From Chloroflexota bacterium (lineage in GTDB: Bacteria > Chloroflexota > Limnocylindria > Limnocylindrales > CSP1-4): DNA of 24,658 nt. The DNA lies in contig JAJYNP010000244.1 in NCBI GenBank assembly GCA_021786265.1, positions 1 through 24,658 on the forward strand, written 5' to 3'. The notes beneath the pieces are model-generated. The model searched no databases, was not told the DNA's origin, and saw only the letters and a list, made by a program, of their open reading frames with translations. Both the position numbers and the translations under genes were made by a program. Below are positions 15,786 to 22,659 of the stretch, one piece after another; positions within the stretch are counted from its first letter, which is position 1, and the number at the start of each line of letters is the position of its first letter.

Positions 15786-16682
15786 TCATGCCTGGTCTCC
15801 CGAGGCGGGCGCATCGGCGCTGACGGTCAGCTCCTCGGCACCCCTCACGACCCTCACCTCGACGGGGAAGGTTGCCCCGGACAGCGCCTCGTGGAGGTCG
15901 TCTGCATCGGCCACCGGCTGGCCGCCGAGGGCCACGATCAGATCGCCCTCGCGGATGCCGGCGCCGGCCGCTGGAGACCCCTCCTCGACGCCGCGCACGA
16001 GCACGCCGTCGCGCTCCGGGAGCCCGACGGACCGCCGCAGCCGGCGTGCCACGAACGCCGGCGCCACCACCACGCCGAGCCGCGGCCGCGTCACCGACTC
16101 GCCGCGCCCCAGCACGGCCAGTCGCTCGCGAAGTCCGGCGTCGGCGGGCAGCGCGAGATAGAACGCGTCGCCGATGCGGTTCGTGTTGATCCCGAGCAGC
16201 CGTCCCTCGATGTCCACGAGCGGACCGCCGGATGACCCGGGCGCCATCGGGGCGGTGTGCTCGATGCTTCCGCCGATCCGGCGCCCACCGGGCCCGCGGA
16301 ATGCGCGCCCGACGGCGGACACGAGCCCGACGGTGACCCTGGTGCGCCCCTCGGGCAGCGCCGCGACGCCGAGGACGGTGCGGCCGATGGCGACCGTCGC
16401 ACCATCTCCCCACCCGGCAGCCGGCGCAGCTTCCGTGTCGACCGCGATCACGGCGAGGTCGCCGTCCGGGTCCACCCCCAGCACGCGACCGCGCTCGGTC
16501 CGGCCCGACGGCAGGTGCACCGTCACCTCGTCGCCCCGCAGGTTGTGCGCATTGGTCACGACCTTGCCGGCCTCCAGCACGAAGCCGGTCCCGCGGATTC
16601 GCGACCCGATACCCACCACCGACGGCGACACCCGCTCGTCCACCCGCGTGATCGCCGCCTGCACCTCATCCAGTACCGACAT
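15786..16682 (-). CDS. Trypsin-like serine protease with PDZ domain (S1C, HtrA-like), apparently cytosolic
   Basis: This 298-residue protein has the HtrA layout without an export signal. The protease domain (about 10-190) shows the triad H46 (VVTNAHN), D75 (GDLAVI) and S151 (APGSSGGPL). Position 150, just before the catalytic Ser, is Ser where the family usually has Asn. A PDZ domain follows (about 200-290: LGVVVAP, GVLVRGVEEGSPAAGAGIREGDLIVALGG). HtrA proteases degrade or refold damaged proteins, usually outside the membrane; this one begins with MSVLDEVQAAITRV and has no hydrophobic leader, so an intracellular role is likely. The ATG at 16682 was chosen because GAGGA (16689-16693, minus strand) lies six bases upstream; the longer in-frame extension crosses the operator and promoter. 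It is divergent from the HxlR-type regulator. Confidence 0.9.
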   Translation of the reverse strand: MSVLDEVQAAITRVDERVSPSVVGIGSRIRGTGFVLEAGKVVTNAHNLRGDEVTVHLPSGRTERGRVLGVDPDGDLAVIAVDTEAAPAAGWGDGATVAIGRTVLGVAALPEGRTRVTVGLVSAVGRAFRGPGGRRIGGSIEHTAPMAPGSSGGPLVDIEGRLLGINTNRIGDAFYLALPADAGLRERLAVLGRGESVTRPRLGVVVAPAFVARRLRRSVGLPERDGVLVRGVEEGSPAAGAGIREGDLIVALGGQPVADADDLHEALSGATFPVEVRVVRGAEELTVSADAPASGDQA

Positions 16683-16734
16683 GTGCCGTCCTCTCCTCGT
16701 CCTCGGGTCGTGCGGGTCGCGGCCCATGGCCACT

Positions 16735-16753
16735 AACTTGCGAGTTGCAAGTT
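16735..16753. promoter_or_regulatory. Operator candidate AACTTGC-N5-GCAAGTT
   Basis: AACTTGC (16735-16741) and GCAAGTT (16747-16753) form a perfect 7-base inverted repeat with a 5-base spacer. It stands in an AT-richer patch between the divergent protease and HxlR-type regulator genes, next to a possible leftward -10 box. The size and dyad symmetry suit a dimeric winged-helix repressor. Confidence 0.65.
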
Positions 16754-16756
16754 GAT

Positions 16757-16762
16757 ACCATA
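16757..16762 (-). promoter_or_regulatory. Possible -10 box (TATGGT) of the protease gene
   Basis: On the minus strand TATGGT would start transcription within the inverted repeat at 16735-16753, leaving a leader of about 65-70 bases to the ATG at 16682. No convincing -35 is visible. Confidence 0.35.
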
Positions 16763-16788
16763 CTCGGCCGCGCCGCACAAGCCCGGCG

Positions 16789-16794
16789 TACGAT
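16789..16794 (+). promoter_or_regulatory. Leaderless -10 box (TACGAT) of the HxlR-type gene
   Basis: TACGAT ends six bases before the ATG at 16801, and no ribosome binding site precedes that ATG. Confidence 0.5.
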
Positions 16795-16800
16795 GCGCGC

Positions 16801-17238
16801 ATGAACGACGCGAACGGACCGCGATCGGAGCCCCGGGCGCTCTCGCGGGCGCTCGACCAGGTCGGCGACCGGTGGAGCCTGCTGCTGGTCGACGCGCTGC
16901 TCGGTGGCGCGCGGCGCTACGGCGAGCTCGCCGAGGCGGTGCCGGGGATCGCTCCCAACGTGCTCGCCGACCGGCTGCGGCGCCTGGCCGCCGCGGGCGT
17001 GATCCGGGCGACGCCGTACACGACCCGACCGATGCGGCTCGAGTACGCGCTCACGGCCGACGGCCGCGAACTGGCCGGCGTGGTCCGCCTGCTGACCGAC
17101 TGGGGCACGCGCCGCTCGCCCGGGCTGGAAGAGCTCCGGCACGCGGCATGCGGCACGCCGCTCGAGGCGCGCTGGTACTGCCCGACCTGCGCCAGGGCAC
17201 TGGAGGACGCCGAGGACGCCGACCTCGAGATGGTCTGA
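16801..17238 (+). CDS. HxlR-type winged-helix regulator with C-terminal zinc motif
   Basis: This 145-residue protein has the HxlR winged helix (about 12-105): ALDQVGDRWSLLLVDALLGGARRYGELAEAVPGIAPNV..., then RLRRLAAAGVI and the wing TRPMRLEYALTADGREL. A short C-terminal extension contains H114, C117 and WYCPTC (C127, C130), which could bind zinc or respond to thiol stress. Many HxlR regulators sense electrophiles or oxidants through Cys; here all three Cys are in the tail. The gene is divergent from the cytosolic protease, and the inverted repeat at 16735-16753 between them is the likely binding site. The stop codon is only 12 bases from the convergent sensor kinase gene. Confidence 0.9.
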   Translation: MNDANGPRSEPRALSRALDQVGDRWSLLLVDALLGGARRYGELAEAVPGIAPNVLADRLRRLAAAGVIRATPYTTRPMRLEYALTADGRELAGVVRLLTDWGTRRSPGLEELRHAACGTPLEARWYCPTCARALEDAEDADLEMV

Positions 17239-17250
17239 TCGCGGTCTGCC

Positions 17251-18474
17251 CTACACGGGCAGCGTCAGCCGGACGCGGAGGCCCGGCCGGTTGTCGTCGA
17301 GCGTGAGCCGTCCACCGTGGGCGGACGCGATCCAGCCGGCGATCGCGAGGCCAAGCCCGAACCCGTCGCCGGTCCTGCTCGTATCGCCCCGTCGGAACCG
17401 CTCGAACACACGCGCCCTCTCCGCCGGCGGGATGCCCGGGCCGTCGTCGGTCACCTCGAGCTCGACCTGCCCCGGCAGGCGCCGGCTCGCCAGCGTGACG
17501 TGCACGGCCGGTCCGCCATGCCGGATGGCGTTGTCCACCAGGATCCGGAGCAGCTCGGCGACGCGGTCCGCGTCGACCACTGCCCGGCCGGCGCGCGTCT
17601 CCCTGAGGTCGATCGTTACGCCGCGGGCGTCGGCGACCGGCCGGAACGACTCGGCCACGCCGCGCACCAGCGCGTCCACGTCGGCTTCGGCCGGCTGCAG
17701 CTGTGCCGCCCCGGCATCGGCGCGTGCGAGAGTCAGCAGCGCCTCGACCAGGCGCCGCATCCGGTCGGCATGCTGGCGCATCGACGCGAGCACGTCGGCG
17801 TTCGCGCCGAGGGGTTGCTCCGGGTGGCGCTCCAGCACCTGCAGCCCCGCATCGATCACCGAGAGCGGGGTCCGGAGCTCGTGGGACGCGTCGGCCGCGA
17901 ACTCCTGCTGACGTTCGAAGGCTCGCCGGATGGGGATCATCGAGCGCTCCGCGAGGAACCATGCGGCGGCAACCGCGAGGGCCAGGCCCACGCCCCCGAC
18001 GACCAGGATCAGCAGCGTCAGCTGCGTCTCGGCGTCGCGGACCGGCTGAAGGCTGGCGCCCGCCTGAAGCACGCCCCGGCCGTCGTCGAGCGGCACCGAC
18101 ACCACCAGCGCGGGTCCGGAGGGCAGCGTCACGGTCGTGCGCACCGACCCTCCACCGGACGTGCCCGCCTCGATCGCCGGGGGCCGCAGCGCCTGCACCG
18201 GGACCTGAGCGGTCTCGGCCACGAGGCCCCCGCTTGCATCCCAGAGCGCGTAGAACGTGCCCGACTCGGATCCGCCCAGCCTCGTCACGAAGTCGCCCGG
18301 GTCGAACCGCAGCTCCGCCGTGGCGTCCCTGGCCCGACCGAGCAGAGTCGAGGCCTCCTGGTCGACCAGCAGTCGATCCATCATGGCGAACACGGCGATC
18401 CCCAGCACCACCAGGATCCCGGCGATCACCGCGACGTTGGCGACGACCAGCCGCCGGCGCAACCGAGCGAACAT
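17251..18474 (-). CDS. Sensor histidine kinase of a two-component system
   Basis: This 407-residue kinase has a first membrane segment (about 10-32), an external sensor of about 115 residues without a recognisable domain, and a second membrane segment (about 152-175). The HisKA phospho-acceptor follows, H198 in ASHELRTPLS. The ATPase domain has the N box (ILVDNAIRHG, N315), G1 (DDGPGIP), F box (FERFRRGD) and G2 (GDGFGLGLA). Only about 15 residues separate the second membrane segment from HisKA, so a full HAMP linker is missing. The ATG at 18474 overlaps the response regulator stop in TGATG, which shows translational coupling; a GTG one codon earlier is the alternative. The signal it senses is unknown. 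Confidence 0.93.
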   Translation of the reverse strand: MFARLRRRLVVANVAVIAGILVVLGIAVFAMMDRLLVDQEASTLLGRARDATAELRFDPGDFVTRLGGSESGTFYALWDASGGLVAETAQVPVQALRPPAIEAGTSGGGSVRTTVTLPSGPALVVSVPLDDGRGVLQAGASLQPVRDAETQLTLLILVVGGVGLALAVAAAWFLAERSMIPIRRAFERQQEFAADASHELRTPLSVIDAGLQVLERHPEQPLGANADVLASMRQHADRMRRLVEALLTLARADAGAAQLQPAEADVDALVRGVAESFRPVADARGVTIDLRETRAGRAVVDADRVAELLRILVDNAIRHGGPAVHVTLASRRLPGQVELEVTDDGPGIPPAERARVFERFRRGDTSRTGDGFGLGLAIAGWIASAHGGRLTLDDNRPGLRVRLTLPV

Positions 18475-19181
18475 CACGTCCTCAGCACGTAACCCACGGA
18501 CCGCACCGTGTGGACCAGGGCCGGTTCGAAGCCTCGGTCGATCTTGCGGCGCAGGTAGTGCACGTAGACGTCGACGACGTTCGACCCGGGATCGGCATCG
18601 TAGCCCCAGACGTGCTCCAGGATCCGGTCGCGTGTCAGGACCTGGCCCGTGTGCCGCATCAGCAGCTCCAGCAGGCGGAACTCCTGCGAGGAGAGCGAGA
18701 TCTCCCGTCCGGCACGGATGACCCGGTGCGCCTGCGGATCGAGGACCAGGTCGGCGACCTGCAGGGGGCCGACCATGCGGCCCTCGCGCCGGAGGTGCGC
18801 GCGGAGGCGGGCGATCAGCTCCTCGAAGGCGAACGGTTTCGTGACGTAGTCATCCGCGCCGGCCTCGAGCCCGGCCACGCGATCGGGAACGGCGTCGCGC
18901 GCCGTCAGCATGATGATCGGCATCCGGAGGCCTCGCGCGCGCACGGCTCGACAGAGGCTGAGCCCGTCGAGGCCTGGCAGCGACAGGTCCAGCACGATCG
19001 CGTCCGGCGTGTCTCCGAGTGCGGCTTCCAGGCCGGAGCGGCCGTCGAACGCGAGTCGAGTGCGGAAGCCCTCCTCGCCCAGGACGCGCTCCACCAGGTG
19101 CGCCAGTGCCGCCTGGTCCTCCACCAGGAGGATCGTCGGCTGGCGCGCGGATCGTCGGCGGGGCGCCGCGGGGTGGGTCAC
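18474..19181 (-). CDS. OmpR/PhoB-family response regulator
   Basis: This 235-residue regulator has a receiver domain (about 15-130) with the acidic pair E21/D22, phospho-acceptor D65 (VLDLSLPG), T93 and K115 (VTKPF). An OmpR-type winged-helix DNA-binding domain follows (about 140-234: SLSSQEFRLLELLMRHTGQVLTR, then VDVYVHYLRRKID and VRSVGYVLR). The GTG at 19181 (VTHPAAPRRRS) was chosen because further in-frame codons read through the likely promoter; no ribosome binding site is visible, so this start is uncertain by a few codons. It is the first gene of the two-gene operon with the kinase. The 11-base direct repeat at 19220-19236, about 40 bases upstream, fits self-regulation. Confidence 0.93.
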   Translation of the reverse strand: MTHPAAPRRRSARQPTILLVEDQAALAHLVERVLGEEGFRTRLAFDGRSGLEAALGDTPDAIVLDLSLPGLDGLSLCRAVRARGLRMPIIMLTARDAVPDRVAGLEAGADDYVTKPFAFEELIARLRAHLRREGRMVGPLQVADLVLDPQAHRVIRAGREISLSSQEFRLLELLMRHTGQVLTRDRILEHVWGYDADPGSNVVDVYVHYLRRKIDRGFEPALVHTVRSVGYVLRT

Positions 19182-19219
19182 GCGGGGCGGCTCGAGGTGC
19201 GATGGCACTGCAAGGCAGT

Positions 19220-19236
19220 TCCAATGATCCTCCAAT
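19220..19236. promoter_or_regulatory. 11-base-period direct repeat TCCAAT-N5-TCCAAT
   Basis: TCCAAT at 19220-19225 and 19231-19236 are spaced 11 bases apart, the usual spacing of half-sites for OmpR/PhoB-type regulators. The repeat lies between the divergent response regulator and the ApbE operon. A short inverted repeat ACTGC-AAG-GCAGT (19206-19218) sits beside it. Confidence 0.5.
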
Positions 19237-19258
19237 CGCCGGGGACCAGCCTCGCGGT

Positions 19259-19759
19259 ATGAGCGGACAGCGTCCCCTGCCTCCCTCCCGTCCGGGCGCC
19301 GTCCCGCGCCAGGTCCGCCGCCCGCCGGTGCCGAACCCGGCCGCCCGACCCGGCCAGTCGAACATGCCACCGGGCAACCCGGTCCGGGGTAGCGTGCCGC
19401 CTCGTCCCGACCCGCGGCAGTTCGTCGGCCGTCTCAAGCGAGTCGTGGTCGCCGGATCGGTCGTCGGGGCCGGCGTCCTCTGGGCGCTCGTGGCCGAGCA
19501 CGTCGTCGGGATCACGTCGGTGCAGGGCAACAGCGGCGCCGGGGCCGCCGGCCCTGGCGGCGGGTCCGTGCCGCAGGCGACCAGTCCCTACGACGGGTTC
19601 TTCGGTCCGCCCACCGCTCAGGGTGCAGCCGGCGCTCTCGACCCGGGCGGCATCCTCGGCGGCGGCGCAGGGGGAAACGGCGGCGGTGTCCAGGCCGCCG
19701 GGCCGGGGCTGGTCAGTGGCGGAGGCGGTGCTCCGATCATGACCACGTCGGGGTCGTAG
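19259..19759 (+). CDS. Single-pass membrane protein with Gly-rich external tail
   Basis: This 166-residue protein is not recognised. It has a Pro/Arg-rich basic N-terminus (about 1-62), one membrane helix (about 64-86, VVVAGSVVGAGVLWALVAEHV) and a tail of 80 residues rich in Gly, Ala and Pro. By the positive-inside rule the tail lies outside. The stop is seven bases from the ApbE start, and all three genes run the same way, so it is the first gene of the ApbE/ferric-reductase operon and may supply a partner or flavin carrier; that is inference. There is no FMN_bind domain. The start is uncertain: ATG 19202 is in frame and would add 19 residues. Confidence 0.65.
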   Translation: MSGQRPLPPSRPGAVPRQVRRPPVPNPAARPGQSNMPPGNPVRGSVPPRPDPRQFVGRLKRVVVAGSVVGAGVLWALVAEHVVGITSVQGNSGAGAAGPGGGSVPQATSPYDGFFGPPTAQGAAGALDPGGILGGGAGGNGGGVQAAGPGLVSGGGGAPIMTTSGS

Positions 19760-19766
19760 ACCGGGC

Positions 19767-20852
19767 GTGAGCGCGCGCGTGTCCACGCCCGTGGTCGAGT
19801 GGCCGGCTCCCGAGCCAGGGCCCGCTGCGCCCGGGATGGCCCGTCCCGGGCCGGTCACCGGCGCGCCGGAACTCGCCACCCCTCCCGGGCTGGCGCGCCA
19901 CGAGTTCCGGGCCATGGGGACGGCCATCACCGTGATCGTGCCCGAGCCCGCGCGGGACGCCGTCGAGGCGGTCGCGTCGCTGTTCGCGGCCTGGGAGTCC
20001 GTGCTGAGCCGCTTCCGCCCGGAGAGCGAACTGTCGCGCCTGAACGCGGCGACCGGGCGCGAGGTGCCCGTGAGCCCGCTCCTGCTCTCGGTCGTGGAGA
20101 CTGCGGTACGAGCGGCGCGCGCCACGGAGGGCCTGTTCGACCCGACCCTGCTCGGCGCGATGATCGCCGCGGGCTACGATCGGACGTTCGAGGACCTGCC
20201 CCGCATGGGTCCCGCTGGAGGCGGGCCGGATCGCGGAGCGGCGGGGGGCTGGCGCGGGCTCCGGGTCGACGCTGCCCGCCGCACCGTGACCCTGCCCGAG
20301 GGGGTCGGAATCGATCTCGGCGGAATCGCGAAGGGCATGGCGGTCGACGCCGCGGTGGGGCTCCTGGCTGTCGGGGGCGTCACGCCGGCCGCCGTCGACG
20401 CCGGCGGCGACCTGGCGGTTCGCGGCCTGCCGCCACACCAGCGCAGCTGGCCGGTCAGGCTCGAGCTCCCCGACGGCGGTGGCCGCGTGCTCGAGATCGC
20501 CGCGGGCGCGCTGGCCACGTCGGGCATCGGGCGCCGGAACTGGGTGCGCGGCGGCGAGCTGCGCCACCACCTGATCGATCCGCGAACCGGTCGCTCGGCC
20601 CGTGGCGACGGCTGGTCGGCGACCGTCGCGGCGGCCACCTGTGCCCAGGCGGAGGTTGCAGCGAAGGTCGTGTTCGTGCTGGGTCCGGAAGCCGGCGCAC
20701 GGTTTCTCCTGGAGCATGGCCTGACCGGCTTCTACGTGCGACGGGACGGCCGGCAGCTGGCGCTCGGTACCTGGGGCGTGGCGCCGGACGCAGCGAACCG
20801 CGAAGCACCGGGACGGCCCGCGGCCACGGCCACGACGAGCGACATCGCGTGA
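19767..20852 (+). CDS. apbE: FAD:protein FMN transferase (ApbE)
   Basis: This 361-residue enzyme transfers FMN from FAD to a Thr or Ser of a partner protein through a phosphoester bond, with Mg2+. Family motifs are in order: FRAMGTAITV (48-56), LSRFRPESELSRLN (80-93), TEGLFDPTLL (120-129), GIDLGGIAKGMAVD (181-194), DAGGDLAVRG (211-220), ATSGIGRRNW and HHLIDPRTG, then ATCAQAEVAAKVVFVLG. The first 45 residues are Pro-rich, without a signal peptide or lipobox, so it may work in the cytosol, unlike many exported ApbE proteins. It starts with GTG seven bases after the preceding stop and overlaps the next gene by four bases (GTGA), so translation is probably coupled. Its substrate is not obvious. 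Confidence 0.93.
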   Translation: MSARVSTPVVEWPAPEPGPAAPGMARPGPVTGAPELATPPGLARHEFRAMGTAITVIVPEPARDAVEAVASLFAAWESVLSRFRPESELSRLNAATGREVPVSPLLLSVVETAVRAARATEGLFDPTLLGAMIAAGYDRTFEDLPRMGPAGGGPDRGAAGGWRGLRVDAARRTVTLPEGVGIDLGGIAKGMAVDAAVGLLAVGGVTPAAVDAGGDLAVRGLPPHQRSWPVRLELPDGGGRVLEIAAGALATSGIGRRNWVRGGELRHHLIDPRTGRSARGDGWSATVAAATCAQAEVAAKVVFVLGPEAGARFLLEHGLTGFYVRRDGRQLALGTWGVAPDAANREAPGRPAATATTSDIA

Positions 20853-21982
20853 ACGGGGAAACCATCGCCTGGGACGTCGCCCGCGTCGGCGGGATCCTCG
20901 CGTATCTCCTTCTCACCGCCTCCGTGGCGATCGGCATCGCGCTGAGCCTTGGCTGGCGCTCGCCCCGCTGGACGCGGTTCGTCACCAGCGAGCTCCACCG
21001 GTTCGTGTCGCTGGTGGCGCTCGTGTTCACCGCGATCCACACGGTCGCGGTCGCCGTGGACCCGTTCATCGGCTTCACCCCCGCCGAGGTGCTGATCCCG
21101 ATGCTCAGCCACTACCGGCCCGTCTGGGTCGCGCTGGGCATCGTGAGCGCGTACCTCCTGGTCGCCGTCTACCTGTCCGAGCGGATCCGCCCGCGTGTCG
21201 GCTACCAGTGGTGGCGGCGCTTCCACTACCTGAGCTTCGTCGCGTTCGTCCTCGCGCTCGTCCACGGCGTCGCGACGGGTAGTGACACCCGGGCGCCGTG
21301 GGCCATCCTGCTGTACGCGGGCAGCATCGTGCTCGTCGGCGCGCTCCTGGTGGCGCGTCTCCTCCCGACGGAGGGGTCCCGCCGCCATCCGGTGGTCGCG
21401 GCCGTCTGCGGCTCGGCACTGGTCTACGGGATCGTGTGGGCCAGCGCCGGGCCGCTGCAGCCCGGATGGAACGCGATCGCGAACGACGGACGGGGCTCGG
21501 GAGCCACACCCCGGACGCTCGCGGCCCTCGGGATCGCCATCACCGGGGGAGGCCAGGGCACGACGGCACAGGCGAGCGCGGGCGGGGGGCCGGCCTCCAC
21601 GCCGTCACCGGCTGCGACGCCGGGTCCCGTGCAGGCGCCGTTCCAGGCGCGCGTCTACGGGGGTGACGGCGACTCCGTGCTGCTGTACGGGCAGCTCGAG
21701 GGCGCGGCCACCAACCGGTTCCAGCTGCAGCTGAACGGAACGGAGTCGGGGGCGCTGGGCCAGGTGCAGCTGCAGGGTTCGGACGGGCGCACCTGCTCCG
21801 GGCCGGTGACGGAGATCGGCAACACCAGCATCAGGGCCACGTGCGCGACCGGTGACGGTGCCTCGTGGACGCTGCGGCTGGCGATCGGGTCGGTGGAGCG
21901 ACGGGGCGTGACCGGCACCTTGACCGCCACACCCGGAGGGTCGGCACAGCGGGGATCTGGCGGGCCAGCCGGCGGTCTGTGA
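20849..21982 (+). CDS. Ferric-reductase-like di-heme membrane protein with external beta domain
   Basis: This 377-residue protein carries a ferric-reductase-like membrane domain (about 10-200, six helices). Two heme-binding helix pairs show H50 (ELHRFVSL) with H64 (AIHTVA), and H126 (RFHYLSF) with H139 (LVHGVA). Such proteins pass electrons across the membrane. After the last helix comes GPLQPGW, then GRGSGATPRTLAALG, a Gly/Pro/Thr linker and a beta-rich C-terminal domain (about 260-365) with two Cys that could form a disulfide. It has no FAD/NAD(P)H domain of its own, so it needs partners. SGAT (217-220) resembles the acceptor motif that ApbE modifies in FMN_bind proteins, but the rest of that domain is missing. 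The GTG start overlaps the ApbE stop. Confidence 0.88.
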   Translation: MNGETIAWDVARVGGILAYLLLTASVAIGIALSLGWRSPRWTRFVTSELHRFVSLVALVFTAIHTVAVAVDPFIGFTPAEVLIPMLSHYRPVWVALGIVSAYLLVAVYLSERIRPRVGYQWWRRFHYLSFVAFVLALVHGVATGSDTRAPWAILLYAGSIVLVGALLVARLLPTEGSRRHPVVAAVCGSALVYGIVWASAGPLQPGWNAIANDGRGSGATPRTLAALGIAITGGGQGTTAQASAGGGPASTPSPAATPGPVQAPFQARVYGGDGDSVLLYGQLEGAATNRFQLQLNGTESGALGQVQLQGSDGRTCSGPVTEIGNTSIRATCATGDGASWTLRLAIGSVERRGVTGTLTATPGGSAQRGSGGPAGGL

Positions 21983-22018
21983 CCGCCAGTGGCCGGCGGG
22001 GCGGCCGCGCGACGCGCT

Positions 22019-22222
22019 TCAGGCCCGACCGACCCGCACCAGGTCCCACGTGTCGGCGATCGCGGCGGGGAGGAGTTCGCCGCGGTGCGCCGGGCGGACC
22101 TGGGCGGGGTCGGATGGGTTGCCGTGACCGAAGCGAGCGGCGCGCGCCGCTCGCCGATGGAACACCGGGAGGAGGAGAACCGGTGATCGGGGCATGGGCG
22201 CGGGCGGGATCGCTTCGGTCAT
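22019..22222 (-). CDS. Doubtful small open reading frame or gene remnant
   Basis: This 67-residue frame begins MTEAIPPAPMPRSPV and ends ADTWDLVRVGRA. The third codon positions are mostly G or C and the second less so, as in real genes here, and the C-terminal part reads like protein. However, it has no ribosome binding site, no -10 box close to its ATG and no family I recognise. It could be a remnant of an older gene, a real small protein, or chance. Confidence 0.25.
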   Translation of the reverse strand: MTEAIPPAPMPRSPVLLLPVFHRRAARAARFGHGNPSDPAQVRPAHRGELLPAAIADTWDLVRVGRA

Positions 22223-22262
22223 GGCACTCGGGCCTGGAGAATGTCCCATGGCGCCGAGGAGG

Positions 22263-22285
22263 CTCCGACGGCCGATCCGTCGGAG
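22263..22285. repeat. Perfect 9-base hairpin upstream of DoxX
   Basis: CTCCGACGG (22263-22271) and CCGTCGGAG (22277-22285) are separated by CCGAT. The same arm sequence recurs in the terminator at 23273-23304 after the DoxX gene, in the opposite order. It may be a distal terminator for the ApbE operon. Confidence 0.55.
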
Positions 22286-22374
22286 GACGCCCCTCGTTCG
22301 TCTCACGGACAGGACCGTATCGCTCGGCGCTGAAGATATCCTGAAAGTTCGGCCCGGTGCCTGTGCGCTGTAAC

Positions 22375-22440
22375 TCGGCCGCAAGAGCCACGCAACCCGG
22401 CCGCAAGAGCCACGCAACCCGGCCGCGCGGGCACTGCAAC
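22375..22440. repeat. 22-base tandem repeat, three units
   Basis: Three 22-base units end in GCAAC: 22375-22396, 22397-22418 and 22419-22440. The first two differ only at their first base; the third keeps the first eight bases of the second unit and the GCAAC end but diverges in the middle. Partial matches flank both sides (TGTAAC before, GGGCCGCGG after). It lies about 220 bases before the DoxX start. Confidence 0.8.
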
Positions 22441-22659
22441 CGGGCCGCGGCAGGGCCGGGCGGCCCGGTACCCGGGCGGTGCGAATGGCCCCTCTGGGCG
22501 CCAAATGGCCCAGCTCGCGGTGCGAAGAAGCGCCCGATACGGCATGACTCTTGGCCGTCTCCCGGAAGCCCTGCCTCACCGACGATGGCGGCAGGAAGGA
22601 CGGGACGCATCCGGCAGGCCACGGAAGGACGGCCAGCGGAGTCCCGACAAGGAGACACG

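Larger units (their letters stand above)
21983..22659. other. 677-base region between the ferric-reductase-like and DoxX genes
   Basis: This contains a doubtful small leftward open frame (22019-22222), a perfect 9-base hairpin (22263-22285), an AT-richer patch around 22318-22350 that may hold a promoter (GATATCCT at 22344-22351, no clear -35), the 22-base tandem repeats (22375-22440), and a small hairpin CTGGGC/GCCCAG around 22494-22513. No tRNA or known riboswitch is recognised. Confidence 0.55.

Noticed and set aside
15727..15787. 19-codon minus-strand frame overlapping the protease stop (ATGA)
   Set aside because: Too short, with no family or conservation evidence; the overlap may be chance.
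16683..16802. 40-residue N-terminal extension of the protease
   Set aside because: It would cross the inverted repeat and promoter; a ribosome binding site supports ATG 16682, and the extension is not a signal peptide.
17317..18492. 391-codon plus-strand frame opposite the sensor kinase
   Set aside because: It lies antisense to a kinase with all conserved boxes and has no recognisable features.
22375..22440. CRISPR array
   Set aside because: The repeats are head-to-tail without spacers and no cas genes are present.
22357..22659. Upstream extension of the DoxX frame by 101 codons
   Set aside because: It translates the tandem repeats, and AAGGAG five bases before ATG 22660 fixes the start there.
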